In this document: positions 50,479 through 59,445 of the stretch, one piece after another
How positions within the stretch are numbered: the first letter of the stretch is position 1
How the letters are laid out: the number at the start of each line of letters is the position of its first letter
Assembly: GCF_014084045.1 (NCBI RefSeq)
Contig: NZ_CP043732.1
Coordinates: 1,054,001 to 1,118,000 of the forward strand
DNA length: 64,000 nucleotides
Direction: 5' to 3'
Source of the DNA: Microbacterium esteraromaticum
GTDB lineage: Bacteria > Actinomycetota > Actinomycetes > Actinomycetales > Microbacteriaceae
Notes under the pieces: model-generated
Databases searched by the model: none
The model's input: only the letters and a program-made list of their open reading frames with translations
Told to the model about the DNA's origin: nothing
Position numbers and translations under genes: made by a program

Positions 50479-51903
50479 CTACACCGAGTCCGGGTCCGGC
50501 ACGTCGTCACGGGGCATGAGCATCGCGGCGAGAAGCGTCAGCGCGGCGAAGACCGCGGCACCGACGAACACCCACGTCGACGCCCAGACCACCGTGGCGG
50601 GGTCGCCCGCGCCGTCACCGGCATCGAGAAGCGAGTTCGAGATGGCGCCGAGCACGGCCACGCCGACCGCGCTGCCGGCCGAGCGGGCGAAGCCGTTCAT
50701 GCCGGTGACGGCTCCGCGCTCACTCCAGCCGACGGCCGCCTGCGCGCCGATCAGCGTCGGCGCGGCAGTCCATCCGAGACCGAATCCCAGCACGAACGCG
50801 ACCACCGCGAACAGCAGCGGGTGGGGCCAGGGGGCGATGATCGCGAGCACCGCCGCCGCGATCGTCGTGATCGACAGGCCGATCAGCGCGGTGCGCCGGA
50901 ACCCGATCCGCAGGTACAGCCTGCCGACGAAGGATGCCGCGAGCGGCCACCCCATGCTCATCGCGGCGACCGCGAGTCCGGAGACCAGCGGGATCGCGCC
51001 GCCGGCGCCCTCGAGGTAGGCCGGCCCGAAGCTGGTCACGCCGATCGTCAGCGCCCCGACGCCGAAGGCGACCGCAGTGCAGGTGAGGATCAGCCGCCTG
51101 GTGATCAGCCCGAAGTCGATGATCGGCTCGGATGCCCGCCTCTCGACGAACGCGAAGGCGACCAGCAGCAGCGCACCGCCGCCGAAGCAGAGCGCGCTCT
51201 GCCACGAGAGCCAGTCCCAGGCACTGTCTCCCTCGAGCAGCCCGAGGATGATGCCGGTGAGTCCGAGCGTGAGCAGCGCGGCCCCGAGGTAGTCGATGCG
51301 ATGACGCTGCGCCTCGACCTGCTCGCGGTACTTCGACACCAGCATCCACCCCGCCAGCAGACACAGGGGGACGTTGACGAAGAAGATCCACCGCCACGCG
51401 TCCAGCTGGGCGAAGACGCCCCCGAGCGAGGGCCCGACCACCGAGGAGATCGCCCAGACGCTCGCCATGTAGCCCTGCACCTTGGCTCGCTCGGCGACGG
51501 TGTAGATGTCGCCGACGATGGTCATCGCCATCGGGCCGACGGCTCCGGCGCCCAGCCCCTGCACGATGCGGAACAGGATGAGGGTGAACATGCTCCACGC
51601 GAAGCCGCACAGAACGGACCCGGCGAGGAACAGGCCGATGCCGATCAGGATGATCGGCTTGCGGCCGATGGTGTCGGCGAAGCGCGAGTAGATCGGCACG
51701 CTCACTGCCTGCGCGAGCAGGTAGACCGAGAACAGCCATGGGAACAGCTGATAGTCGCCGAGGTCGCGCACGATCGTGGGCACCGCGGTGGCGAGGATCG
51801 TGGTGTCGATCGCGATGAGCCCCGTGGCGAGCATGAGCGCCCCGAGCACCGGACCTCGCTCCGACCGCAGGCCGACGGAGGCGCGGTCGACGGAGACGGT
51901 CAT
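50479..51903 (-). CDS. MFS exporter, DHA2 (EmrB/QacA) family
   Basis: This major facilitator of 474 aa has about 14 helices. Motif A-like SRFADTIGRKPIILIG follows helix 2, motif D1-like LIAIDTTILATAVPTIVRDL is in helix 1, and motif C-like WAISSVVGPSLGGVF in helix 5 marks an exporter. It is likely a drug or metabolite efflux pump driven by protons. ATG 51903 starts it; the C-terminus ends in acidic residues. It converges with purB, and its 3' end has a short GC repeat. Confidence 0.88.
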   Translation of the reverse strand: MTVSVDRASVGLRSERGPVLGALMLATGLIAIDTTILATAVPTIVRDLGDYQLFPWLFSVYLLAQAVSVPIYSRFADTIGRKPIILIGIGLFLAGSVLCGFAWSMFTLILFRIVQGLGAGAVGPMAMTIVGDIYTVAERAKVQGYMASVWAISSVVGPSLGGVFAQLDAWRWIFFVNVPLCLLAGWMLVSKYREQVEAQRHRIDYLGAALLTLGLTGIILGLLEGDSAWDWLSWQSALCFGGGALLLVAFAFVERRASEPIIDFGLITRRLILTCTAVAFGVGALTIGVTSFGPAYLEGAGGAIPLVSGLAVAAMSMGWPLAASFVGRLYLRIGFRRTALIGLSITTIAAAVLAIIAPWPHPLLFAVVAFVLGFGLGWTAAPTLIGAQAAVGWSERGAVTGMNGFARSAGSAVGVAVLGAISNSLLDAGDGAGDPATVVWASTWVFVGAAVFAALTLLAAMLMPRDDVPDPDSV

Positions 51904-52007
51904 GACATGGCCAAGCCCCGCGCGCGCCGAAGTATTCCCGTGACCCGCTGGATCGGCGCCGGGAAGTGGCGGATGCTTGAGGGCACACCATCGACAGGAG
52001 CAGCGCA

Positions 52008-53093
52008 ATGAGACGGATCGTCGCCCCCGCGGTGCTCGTGAGCGCCCTCCTGGTCTCGGGATGCACGGGTCCGGGCATCCCGACGCCGCAGGCCACCGAC
52101 CCCACCGGCACGGCGAATGCCGAGCCGATCGCTCTCGCGACCGGATTGAAGGCGCCGTGGTCTGTGGTGCGGCTCGACTCCGGCGGGGCGCTGATCTCGC
52201 AGCGGGACGGCGGCGAGGTGCTCGAGCTGACGGCATCCGGCGACCTGCGGGAGGCCGGCGTGGTGCCCGGCGTCGTCTCGGGGGGCGAATCAGGGCTGCA
52301 CGGCCTCGCCGTGCTCGACGACGGCGGGGCGAGCTGGCTGTACGCGTATCACGGCGCCGAGGACGACAACCGCGTGGTGCGGATGCCTCTCGTCGGCGAA
52401 CCAGGCTCACTCGCCCTCGACGTCGGTGCGAGCGAGGTGGTGATCGAGGGCATTCCGCGCGCGAGCAACCATGACGGCGGGCGCATCGCCTTCGGACCGG
52501 ACGGGATGCTCTACATCGCCACCGGCGACGCCGGCCAGCGCGACCGGGCCCGCGACCGCGACTTCCTCGGCGGGAAGATCCTGCGGGTGACGCCGGAGGG
52601 GGAGCCCGCCCGCGGGAACCCCTTCGGAAGCCCGGTGTACAGCATCGGCCACCGCAACGTGCAGGGCCTGGCGTGGACCGACGACGGCACGCTCTGGGCG
52701 AGCGAGTTCGGCCAGAACACGTGGGACGAGCTGAACCGCATCGAGGCCGGCGGCGACTACGGCTGGCCCGACCACGAGGGCTTCGCCCGTGTCGACGACG
52801 CGATCGACCCGGTCGCGGTGTGGACCCCCGACGAGGCGAGCCCCAGTGGGATCGCGGTGATCGACGACGTCGTCTACGTGGCAGGGCTCAGGGGTCAGCG
52901 GCTCTGGCTGTACGACACGGCGGCGCCGAGCATAGAGCCCTGGCCCGTGTACACCGGGGAGTTCGGCCGGCTGCGCGATGTCATCGCCGGGCCCGACGAC
53001 ACGTTCTGGGTGCTGACGAACAACACCGATGGTCGCGGATCACCGGGTGCCGGCGACGACCGTCTGCTGCAGCTCACGCTGCCGGAGGGATGA
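52008..53093 (+). CDS. PQQ-dependent sugar dehydrogenase-like lipoprotein
   Basis: This 361-aa lipoprotein (lipobox VSGC) is of the soluble glucose/sorbosone dehydrogenase type. Six-bladed propeller motifs include LKAPWSVVRLDSGGALISQR, HDGGRIAFGPDGMLYIATGD, SIGHRNVQGLAW, LWASEFGQNTWDELNRIEAG and DYGWP. The key His (RNHDGGR-type and GHRNVQG) are present. It would oxidise sugars outside the membrane if PQQ is available. The ATG has AGGAG 7 nt upstream. Related YliI-type proteins act on other aldoses, so the substrate is open. Confidence 0.9.
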   Translation: MRRIVAPAVLVSALLVSGCTGPGIPTPQATDPTGTANAEPIALATGLKAPWSVVRLDSGGALISQRDGGEVLELTASGDLREAGVVPGVVSGGESGLHGLAVLDDGGASWLYAYHGAEDDNRVVRMPLVGEPGSLALDVGASEVVIEGIPRASNHDGGRIAFGPDGMLYIATGDAGQRDRARDRDFLGGKILRVTPEGEPARGNPFGSPVYSIGHRNVQGLAWTDDGTLWASEFGQNTWDELNRIEAGGDYGWPDHEGFARVDDAIDPVAVWTPDEASPSGIAVIDDVVYVAGLRGQRLWLYDTAAPSIEPWPVYTGEFGRLRDVIAGPDDTFWVLTNNTDGRGSPGAGDDRLLQLTLPEG

Positions 53094-53101
53094 GGCCGGA
53101 G

Positions 53102-53488
53102 TCAGGATGATGATGGGGCGGGCGCGTCGCCGGCGTCGCGGCGGTCATCGCGCGGCGGGGCCGCCTCGGTCCCTGCGTCCGGCTCATCGCGGTCGAGCAG
53201 CACCGGCCGGTCGATCGTCTTCGTGACGTCTGCGGGATCGACGGCGAGCATCAGCATCGCGAGGCCCAGCAGGGTGACGATGAACGATGCACCGCCGATG
53301 ACGAGCCCCAGACCCAGCGGGGTGAGGCCCTCATAGGTGCCCTTGGCGATCGAGAGGTTCACGCGCGTGGTGAACGCGCCGGTCGAGACGAGAGTCACGA
53401 CGGTCGCGAAGATGCCGGCGGCCAGGGCGATGCCCACGAGGTGCAGCGGGCGCAGGATCTCGTTGCGCGTCGGCTTGTGGTCGGTCAT
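53102..53488 (-). CDS. Two-helix membrane protein, unknown function
   Basis: The 128-aa protein has two membrane helices (LHLVGIALAAGIFATVVTLV and LGLGLVIGGASFIVTLLGLA) and an acidic, disordered C-terminal tail. Its start overlaps the stop of the upstream 219-aa membrane protein (ATGA), so the two are made together. No family is recognised; similar small proteins with a seven-residue KGTYEGL-type loop occur in Microbacteriaceae. Confidence 0.65.
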   Translation of the reverse strand: MTDHKPTRNEILRPLHLVGIALAAGIFATVVTLVSTGAFTTRVNLSIAKGTYEGLTPLGLGLVIGGASFIVTLLGLAMLMLAVDPADVTKTIDRPVLLDRDEPDAGTEAAPPRDDRRDAGDAPAPSSS

Positions 53489-54144
53489 GCCTCTCCTCCG
53501 TGGTCGGCCAGGCGGTCGGCCCCGGCAGTCGTCTCGGCGCCCTTCGGCGCGGGCGCGAGTCCCGCGATTCCCAGGAACACCGCCACGATGGCGGCATACC
53601 CGCCGAACAGTCCGACGCCGATGATGATGCCGGTGAGCGAGAAGGCGTGTCCCTCGACGGCGTAGTCCTGCACGAAGCCGACCGGGACGACCAGCAGCAG
53701 CACTGCGAGCAGCAGCCCCAGCGCGCCGACCGTGATCGCATCGCGTGCGCCTTCCGTGCCGCGCGACCGGATGCCCCAGATCAGCTCGACGAGGCCCGTC
53801 GACGCGGCCCAGGCGACGATGAGCACGAAGAACAGCACGTCGGACCGCCAGGCGGGGATGCTGCCGGCCATGCCGAGCACCAGCGTGATGGCGCCCATCA
53901 GCACCGAGGGCCAGCGCTGCCCTGCGGGGTGGACGACGATCGCGGCGACGATGAACACGAGCGAGGTGACGATCGCGAATCCGCCGAACACCGACAGCCC
54001 GACGGCCGCGGAGTGGTCGGGCGAGAACGTGATCATGAGCGCGGCCACGGCCGCCATCAGGGCGCGCCCCAGCTGCACGGTGCGCGCGGTGAAAGGGCGC
54101 CCGGTGGCGGGACGCGCGGCGCGCGAGGCGGATGCAGCGGGCAT
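53485..54144 (-). CDS. HdeD-like membrane protein, unknown function
   Basis: The 219-aa protein has about six membrane helices (for example LMGAITLVLGMAGSIPAWRS and VLFFVLIVAWAASTGLVELI) resembling HdeD/DUF308 proteins: short helical pairs, GTEGARDAITVG loop, charged C-terminus. Function in acid stress is known only for E. coli HdeD and cannot be transferred. It is coupled to the following small membrane protein by ATGA. Confidence 0.65.
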   Translation of the reverse strand: MPAASASRAARPATGRPFTARTVQLGRALMAAVAALMITFSPDHSAAVGLSVFGGFAIVTSLVFIVAAIVVHPAGQRWPSVLMGAITLVLGMAGSIPAWRSDVLFFVLIVAWAASTGLVELIWGIRSRGTEGARDAITVGALGLLLAVLLLVVPVGFVQDYAVEGHAFSLTGIIIGVGLFGGYAAIVAVFLGIAGLAPAPKGAETTAGADRLADHGGEA

Positions 54145-54228
54145 GACAGTCCTCAGATCGGTGACCCGTCCAGTCTACGCCGCGACGTCTATGCGAGCCC
54201 TGCCACCGGGGTCTGCGCCGCCCGCGGG

Positions 54229-54248
54229 GTTTCTGCTCTGAGCGGAAC
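54229..54248. promoter_or_regulatory. ClgR/PopR-type box upstream of XRE gene
   Basis: TTTCTGC-TCTGA-GCGGAAC is an imperfect inverted repeat with N5 spacing, the architecture described for ClgR sites (CGC-N5-GCG core). It sits about 28 bp upstream of the proposed -10, so it could mediate autoregulation. Confidence 0.45.
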
Positions 54249-54275
54249 CTCTGGAGCGCGTCGGGCGACGGTGCC

Positions 54276-54281
54276 TACCGT
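54276..54281 (+). promoter_or_regulatory. -10 box of XRE gene
   Basis: TACCGT ends 5 nt before ATG 54287 with no ribosome site, fitting a leaderless promoter. Confidence 0.45.
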
Positions 54282-54286
54282 GAGGC

Positions 54287-54631
54287 ATGGCAGAGATCGT
54301 CCCGTTCCCCTCGACCCGCACGCCACGCGCGCCGGAGCCGCTCTGGCGCGAACTGCTGGGTGCCGAGCTTCGCCGCCGCCGTCACGAGCGCGGCGACACC
54401 CTGACCGAGACGGCCGATGCCGCCGGCGTCTCGCCGCAGTACCTCTCCGAGATGGAACGCGGGCTAAAAGAGCCGTCGAGCGAGATGATCGCCGCGGTCG
54501 CCGGAGCACTCGACGCCTCGCTGCTGGAGCTGACCAGTGCCGTCGCCGACGGGCTGCGCCCGGCCACCTCGCAGCGCCCGTCGACCCCGCAGCGCCCGGC
54601 GGGCCAGGGGGCCTTCGCTCTCGCCTCCTGA
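54287..54631 (+). CDS. XRE-type regulator, ClgR/PopR-like
   Basis: The 114-aa protein has a helix-turn-helix (LRRRRHERGDTLTETADAAG, VSPQYLSEMERGLKEPSSEM) matching ClgR-type regulators (the SPQYLSEMERGLKEPSSE stretch). ClgR and PopR activate clp protease genes in Streptomyces and corynebacteria. Here it is convergent with a clpP pair, and both the pair and this gene carry inverted repeats with CGC-N5-GCG-type cores. Control of the pair is therefore well supported by context but not shown. Confidence 0.82.
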   Translation: MAEIVPFPSTRTPRAPEPLWRELLGAELRRRRHERGDTLTETADAAGVSPQYLSEMERGLKEPSSEMIAAVAGALDASLLELTSAVADGLRPATSQRPSTPQRPAGQGAFALAS

Positions 54632-54656
54632 CCCGGGTCGTGCGGCCGTGCTGCGG

Positions 54657-55244
54657 CTAGCGCGGTTCGAGCACGTGATCGATCAGCCCGTACTCGACTG
54701 CCGCGCGGGCGGTGAACACCCGGTCGCGGTCAGTGTCGGCGCGCAGCGCCTCGACGGCTCTGGCGGTGTGCAGGGCCAGCACCTGCTCCATCTCGGAGCG
54801 CACCCGCACCACCTCGTCGGCCGCGAGGATCAGGTCGGGAACGGCACCGCGGGTCTGCGCGGCCGGCTGATGCAGCACGATCCTGGCGTGCGGCAGGGCC
54901 GAGCGAAGCCCTGGCGCGCCTGCGGCCACGAGCAGAGCGCCGACGCCGATCGCCTGCCCGACGCACGTCGTGGTGACCCGGGGCCTGATGTGCTGCATGG
55001 TGTCGTAGATGGCGAGTGCCGCGCTGGGGTCTCCGCCGGCGCAGTTGATCGAGAACTGCACATCGCTGTCGGGGCTCGAGGCATCGAGGTGCAGCAGCTG
55101 CGCGATGATCGTGTTGGCGACCCCGGCATCCACCTCGGTGCCCAGGTAGACGATCCGCTCGGTCAGCAGATGCGAGTAGACGTCCATGATGCGGTCGCCG
55201 CGCGGGTGCTGCGCCACGACGTTAGGGATCGTGTAGCCGCTCAT
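54657..55244 (-). CDS. ClpP-like subunit with catalytic Ser replaced by Gly
   Basis: The 195-aa protein aligns along its length with ClpP (MQHIRPRVTTTCVGQAIGVG; ARIVLHQPAAQ; DTDRDRVFTARAAVEYGLID). The consensus GQAASMGA at the active site reads GQAIGVGA, so Ser is Gly100. His125 and the Asp region are kept. It should be proteolytically inactive and act as a structural subunit, as ClpR does in cyanobacteria and plastids. ATG 55244 overlaps the stop of the active clpP gene (ATGA), suggesting equal synthesis of both. Confidence 0.9.
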   Translation of the reverse strand: MSGYTIPNVVAQHPRGDRIMDVYSHLLTERIVYLGTEVDAGVANTIIAQLLHLDASSPDSDVQFSINCAGGDPSAALAIYDTMQHIRPRVTTTCVGQAIGVGALLVAAGAPGLRSALPHARIVLHQPAAQTRGAVPDLILAADEVVRVRSEMEQVLALHTARAVEALRADTDRDRVFTARAAVEYGLIDHVLEPR

Positions 55245-55885
55245 CGCCCTTCTCCTCTCGCATCGGCCGCCTGCGCCTCGCCGCCGAGCCCGACGTGCGC
55301 GCGCCGACGCGGGAGCACATCGGCGAGCGACGAGACCACCCCGTCGATGAAGCCGTACTCCCGCGCCTCCTCGGCCGTGTACCAGTGATCGTGCAGCGAG
55401 TCCTCGAAGACCCGCTCGCGCGGCTGCCCCGTGTCATCGGCGATCAGCCCGATCACCGTGTCGCGCATGTGCCGCAGATCGTCGGCCTGCACCTCGATCT
55501 CGACCGCCGAACCGCCGATGCCCGCCGACCCCTGATGCAGCAGGATGCGCGAGTGCGCCAGCGCGCGGCGCCTGCCCTTCGTGCCTGCGGAGAGCAGGAA
55601 CTGTCCCGCGCTGCAGGCGAGACCCAGCGCGACGGTGGCGACCTCGTTGGGGATGGTGCGCATGATGTCGCGGATGCCGAGCATCGCCGGCACGGAGCCG
55701 CCTGGCGAATGTATCCACAGGGCGATGTCGGCCGCCGGGTCCTCGGCGGCGAGGCTGAGCATCTGGGTCATGAGCAGGGTGCCGTTGTCGTCGTCGAGAA
55801 CGCCGTCGAGCACGAGAACGCGCTCATGGAACAGCGCCCGGCGGGTCTCGGGTCCGAACTGCGGGACTGGCTTGTCTTCGGTCAT
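55241..55885 (-). CDS. clpP: ClpP-like serine protease subunit, intact triad
   Basis: The 214-aa protein has the ClpP core: WIHSPGGSVPAMLGIRDIM, VALGLACSAGQFLL (Ser92), SRILLHQGSAGIGG (His117) and DSLHDHWYTAEEAREYGFID. It is more divergent than housekeeping ClpP1/P2 and has a longer charged C-terminus. It forms a two-gene operon with the Ser-to-Gly paralogue. Streptomyces clpP3clpP4, under PopR, has the same layout. ATG 55885 lacks a strong ribosome site. A perfect inverted repeat at 55920-55948 lies upstream. Confidence 0.9.
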   Translation of the reverse strand: MTEDKPVPQFGPETRRALFHERVLVLDGVLDDDNGTLLMTQMLSLAAEDPAADIALWIHSPGGSVPAMLGIRDIMRTIPNEVATVALGLACSAGQFLLSAGTKGRRRALAHSRILLHQGSAGIGGSAVEIEVQADDLRHMRDTVIGLIADDTGQPRERVFEDSLHDHWYTAEEAREYGFIDGVVSSLADVLPRRRAHVGLGGEAQAADARGEGR

Positions 55886-55919
55886 GCGCTCAGCCTGCGC
55901 CTCGCGCCGCTGCGCTGTC

Positions 55920-55948
55920 GCGCGGATCCGCCCCCAGCGGATCCGCGC
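55920..55948. promoter_or_regulatory. Perfect inverted repeat with CGC-N5-GCG upstream of clpP pair
   Basis: 12-bp arms (55920-55931 and 55937-55948) surround CCCCA, giving CGC-CCCCA-GCG at the centre, the core reported for ClgR boxes. It is 35 bp before ATG 55885, where it would overlap promoter elements. Confidence 0.65.
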
Positions 55949-56111
55949 TGAGCAGGGAACTCCGCACACCCGTCGGCACGGATCACGGATGTCGGCGCAA
56001 TCGGGCCGTTTCGACCGGCATCCGTCGATCCCGCCGACATCCGTGCGGCGCCCTCCGTGCGGCGCCCCGTGCGGCGCGCATCCCGGCAGGTCGAAGGCGG
56101 GAGAATCGACT

Positions 56112-57020
56112 GTGCCCTCCCGTCTTCGCTGGATGCGCCTGCGCCCGCAGGAGCTCGCCCTCATCGCCATCACCGCCGTATGGGGCAGCACCTTCCTGCT
56201 CGTGCACTGGGCGATGCAGCACTCCGACCCGTGGTTCTTCGTGGGTCTGCGCTTTCTCGTTGCAGGGGCGATCAGCATCCTGATCTTCCGCCGATCCCTG
56301 CGGGGAATGACCTGGACCGACATCGGCGCCGGGGCGGCGATCGGCGCGATGATCTACGGCGGCTATGGTCTGCAGACCCTCGGGCTGCAGAGCATCGACT
56401 CGAGCACCTCGGCATTCCTCACCGCGCTGTACGTGCCGATGGTGCCGTTCGCGCAGTGGCTGTTCTTCCGCAAGCGCCCACCGGCACTCGCCTTCGCCGG
56501 CGCCGGGCTCGCCTTCGCCGGCCTGCTGCTGATAGCCGGGCCCGACGCGCTGACCTTCTCGCTCGGGATCGGCGAGACGGCCACGCTGATCAGCACGCTG
56601 CCGATCGTCGGCGAGATCATCCTGATCAGCGCGTTCGCGAACCGCATCGACCTCGGGCGCATCACCGTGGTGCAGCTGGTGACCGCCGGAGTGCTCGGCT
56701 TCGCGACGATGCCGTTCGTCGGCGAGACCGTGCCGGCCTTCTCGTGGGTGTGGGTCGCGGCCGGAGTGGGCCTGGGAGCCGCGAGCTGCCTGATCCAGCT
56801 GACGATGAACTGGGCGCAGAAGTCGGTCTCGCCCACGCGCGCGACGATCATCTACGCAGGGGAGCCGGTGTGGGCCGCCGCCATCGGCCGACTCGCGGGC
56901 GAGCGTCTTCCGGCCGCGGCTCTGCTGGGCGGGATGCTGGTGGTGCTGGGCATCCTCGCCAGCGAGCTGCGGATCGTCAGGAGGCGGCGAGGAGTCGAGG
57001 GGCGGCGTCCTCCCGGGTGA
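56112..57020 (+). CDS. EamA (DMT) family transporter
   Basis: The 302-aa protein has ten membrane helices in two EamA repeats (AVWGSTFLLVHWAMQHSDPW, VSPTRATIIYAGEPVWAAAI). The ATIIYAGEPVWAA motif near helix 9 is standard. It is likely a metabolite exporter. GTG 56112 is used; ATG 56133 (seven codons later) is an alternative. It stands alone, divergent from the clpP pair. Confidence 0.85.
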   Translation: MPSRLRWMRLRPQELALIAITAVWGSTFLLVHWAMQHSDPWFFVGLRFLVAGAISILIFRRSLRGMTWTDIGAGAAIGAMIYGGYGLQTLGLQSIDSSTSAFLTALYVPMVPFAQWLFFRKRPPALAFAGAGLAFAGLLLIAGPDALTFSLGIGETATLISTLPIVGEIILISAFANRIDLGRITVVQLVTAGVLGFATMPFVGETVPAFSWVWVAAGVGLGAASCLIQLTMNWAQKSVSPTRATIIYAGEPVWAAAIGRLAGERLPAAALLGGMLVVLGILASELRIVRRRRGVEGRRPPG

Positions 57021-57151
57021 GCGCAGGGGCCCTGGCCGGTGCGCAGAGCCCATGGCGGGTGCGCAGCACTCCGCTCCGCCACAGCGTTGCTCAGGTTGCC
57101 GCGCGCCGAGGGGTGAAGATGGAGGAGTCAGTTTCAGCAAGGGAGCTCCAG

Positions 57152-58882
57152 ATGACCCGCGCCGCCACCGCCGCAACCACCGCCGTCCGCGAGATGCGCG
57201 ACTTCCTCTTCGCTTATGGGGACGACTACGACACGGCGACCGCCGGTTTCGCGTGGCCGCAGCTCGACTCGTTCAACTTCGCCCTGGAGTGGTTCGACGT
57301 CGTCGCCGGAGAGCAGCCCGACCGGCCTGCCGTGCAGATCGTCTCGTCTGACCTGTCGATGCGCAGCTGGACGTACGGCGACCTGGCCGCACGGTCCGAT
57401 CAGGTCGCGTGCTGGCTGCGCGATCTGGGCATCCATCGCGGCGACCACCTCATCGTGATGCTGAACAACACGATCGAGCTGTGGGAGATCATGCTCGCGA
57501 TCACCAAGCTCGGGGCGGTCGCGATCCCCACCTCGACGCTGCTCTCGGCATCCGACCTCGCCTACCGGATCGCCCACGGCCGCGCCCGCGCCGTCGTCGC
57601 CCTCGGCAGCCTGGCGGAGCGGGTGGCGGATGCCACGCGCGAGGCCGACACCGCGCTGCTGCGCATCGCCGTGGGCGAGGCACCGGACGGGTGGCACGAC
57701 TTCGCCGCATCGACGGGCGCCGCTCAGGCGTTCGAGCCCGAGGGGCCGACCCCGGCATCCGACACCGCCCTGCTCTACTTCACCAGCGGCACCACCAGCA
57801 GGCCCAAGCTCGTGCAGCACACGCACGTGTCGTACCCGGTCGGGCACCTCTCGACCATGTGGTGGCTGGGGGTCCGACCCGACGACGTGCACCTCAACAT
57901 CTCCTCCCCCGGGTGGGCGAAGCACGCCTGGTCGAGCTTCTACTCGCCGTTCCTCGCGGAGGCGACGGTGTTCGTCTACAACTACGAGCGCTTCGACGCG
58001 AACACGCTCATGCAGGTGATGGACACGCACCGGGTGTCGACCTTCTGCGCCCCGCCGACGGTGTGGCGGATGCTGATCCAGGCAGAACTGGACCGGCTGA
58101 CCCATCCGCCGCGCGAACTCGTCGGCGCCGGTGAGCCGCTGAACCCCGAGGTGATCGCACGGGTTCGGGATGCCTGGGGATCGACCATCCGCGACGGCTT
58201 CGGGCAGACCGAGATGACGGCGTGCATCGGCAACTCCCCCGGCCAGGTCGTGAAGGACGGCTCGATGGGCCGGCCGCTCCCGGGCTATCCGGTCGTGCTG
58301 CTCGACCCGGTGACCGGCGCGCCCGCCGATCGCGAGGGCGAGATCGCGCTCGACCTCTCGCAGCAGCCCCTCGGTCTCATGGCCGGGTACTACGAGGACC
58401 CCGAGAAGACCGCCGAGTCACGCGCCGGCGGCTACCACCACACGGGCGACATCGCGGTGCGCGACGACGACGGATACCTGACGTACATCGGACGCGCGGA
58501 CGACGTGTTCAAGGCATCCGACTACAAGATCTCGCCGTTCGAACTGGAGTCGGTTCTGCTCGAGCACGACCTCGTCATCGAAGCCGCCGTGGTCCCCAGC
58601 CCCGACGAGACGCGGCTCGCCGTTCCGAAGGCGTACGTCTGCCTGCGCGCCGATGCCGGCTCGGGAGCGGAGGCCGAGCGGGATGCGGCGGCGCAGATCT
58701 TCGCGTTCGCGCGCGAGAGGCTGTCATCGCATCTGTGGGTGCGGATCATCGAGTTCGTGCCCGAGCTGCCGAAGACGATCTCCGGCAAGATCAGACGGGT
58801 CGAGCTGCGGGCGCGGGAGGCTGAGCGCGTGGCGTCCGGCGACGCGGCCGGCCAGCAGTTCGACCGCGACCACCGCCGGTAG
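57152..58882 (+). CDS. Acyl-CoA synthetase / AMP-dependent ligase
   Basis: The 576-aa adenylate-forming enzyme has the A3 motif YFTSGTTSRPKLVQHTH, the A5 motif DGFGQTEMTACIG, A7-A8 around YHHTGDIAVRDDDGYLTYIG with the hinge, and A10 PKTISGKIRRVELR containing the catalytic Lys. It activates an acid to acyl-AMP and then to CoA thioester; the ACS/medium-chain (MACS) branch is likeliest. ATG 57152 has GGGAG 6 nt upstream; upstream in-frame ATGs lack a ribosome site. Confidence 0.9.
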   Translation: MTRAATAATTAVREMRDFLFAYGDDYDTATAGFAWPQLDSFNFALEWFDVVAGEQPDRPAVQIVSSDLSMRSWTYGDLAARSDQVACWLRDLGIHRGDHLIVMLNNTIELWEIMLAITKLGAVAIPTSTLLSASDLAYRIAHGRARAVVALGSLAERVADATREADTALLRIAVGEAPDGWHDFAASTGAAQAFEPEGPTPASDTALLYFTSGTTSRPKLVQHTHVSYPVGHLSTMWWLGVRPDDVHLNISSPGWAKHAWSSFYSPFLAEATVFVYNYERFDANTLMQVMDTHRVSTFCAPPTVWRMLIQAELDRLTHPPRELVGAGEPLNPEVIARVRDAWGSTIRDGFGQTEMTACIGNSPGQVVKDGSMGRPLPGYPVVLLDPVTGAPADREGEIALDLSQQPLGLMAGYYEDPEKTAESRAGGYHHTGDIAVRDDDGYLTYIGRADDVFKASDYKISPFELESVLLEHDLVIEAAVVPSPDETRLAVPKAYVCLRADAGSGAEAERDAAAQIFAFARERLSSHLWVRIIEFVPELPKTISGKIRRVELRAREAERVASGDAAGQQFDRDHRR

Positions 58883-58899
58883 GCGCGATCGCTTCGCGG

Positions 58900-59325
58900 T
58901 CAGGACGCGACGCGGACGGTGTCAGTGATGTTCCTGGCCGGGATGCCGCGCCCCGGCGCGGGCGAAGGGGTCGGCCGCGCTGCCCCGGAGGCTGCCGTCG
59001 GCGCGGCCTCTGCCGCCGCAGCATCGCCGGTGCGCGCCCGGAGGACCCCGCGGAAGAGCATCCGTGCCAGGGGCGCGACGACGAAGGCCGCGACGAGTGC
59101 GCCGGCGGCGACGAAGAACGGCATCCACTGCATCGCGAACGACGCGGACAGGCTGAGCAGCGCGCCCACGATCCACACGCCGATGCCGCCGCCTGCGAGC
59201 CCGGCCGCGCCGCGCGCGAGCGCGAACGCGGTGACGAGAGCGCAGGCGACGGCGATCACCGCTCCGGCGACGCCGATCGGCACGAACACCGATGCCAGCG
59301 TGTTTGTCACTGCGAGACTGGACAT
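58900..59325 (-). CDS. Membrane protein, unknown function
   Basis: The 141-aa protein has three membrane helices (SVFVPIGVAGAVIAVACALV, GIGVWIVGALLSLSASFAMQ, FFVAAGALVAAFVVAPLARM) and a disordered Ala/Pro-rich tail. No family is known to me. ATG 59325 has GGGGGG 6 nt upstream. A perfect 16-bp palindrome at 59430-59445 lies upstream and may be a regulator site. Confidence 0.6.
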   Translation of the reverse strand: MSSLAVTNTLASVFVPIGVAGAVIAVACALVTAFALARGAAGLAGGGIGVWIVGALLSLSASFAMQWMPFFVAAGALVAAFVVAPLARMLFRGVLRARTGDAAAAEAAPTAASGAARPTPSPAPGRGIPARNITDTVRVAS

Positions 59326-59429
59326 TCTCGACCCCCCGGTCATCCGCACGCCGCCCCCCGGCGTGCTTCTGTGAACCAGGTTACGCGCGGAGATCACATC
59401 CGTGCGTCCCCCGAGGGAACGATTCGGCA

Positions 59430-59445
59430 TCATCCTGCAGGATGA
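59430..59445. promoter_or_regulatory. Perfect 16-bp palindrome
   Basis: TCATCCTGCAGGATGA is fully self-complementary, about 105 bp upstream of ATG 59325, in the gap before the MATE gene. It is an operator candidate; the binding protein is unknown. The rest of the 59326-59519 gap shows nothing clear. Confidence 0.5.

Noticed and set aside
50450..50495. 15-bp imperfect tandem repeat at the 3' end of the MFS gene
   Set aside because: Low-complexity GC sequence at the gene end; too degenerate to call as a functional repeat.
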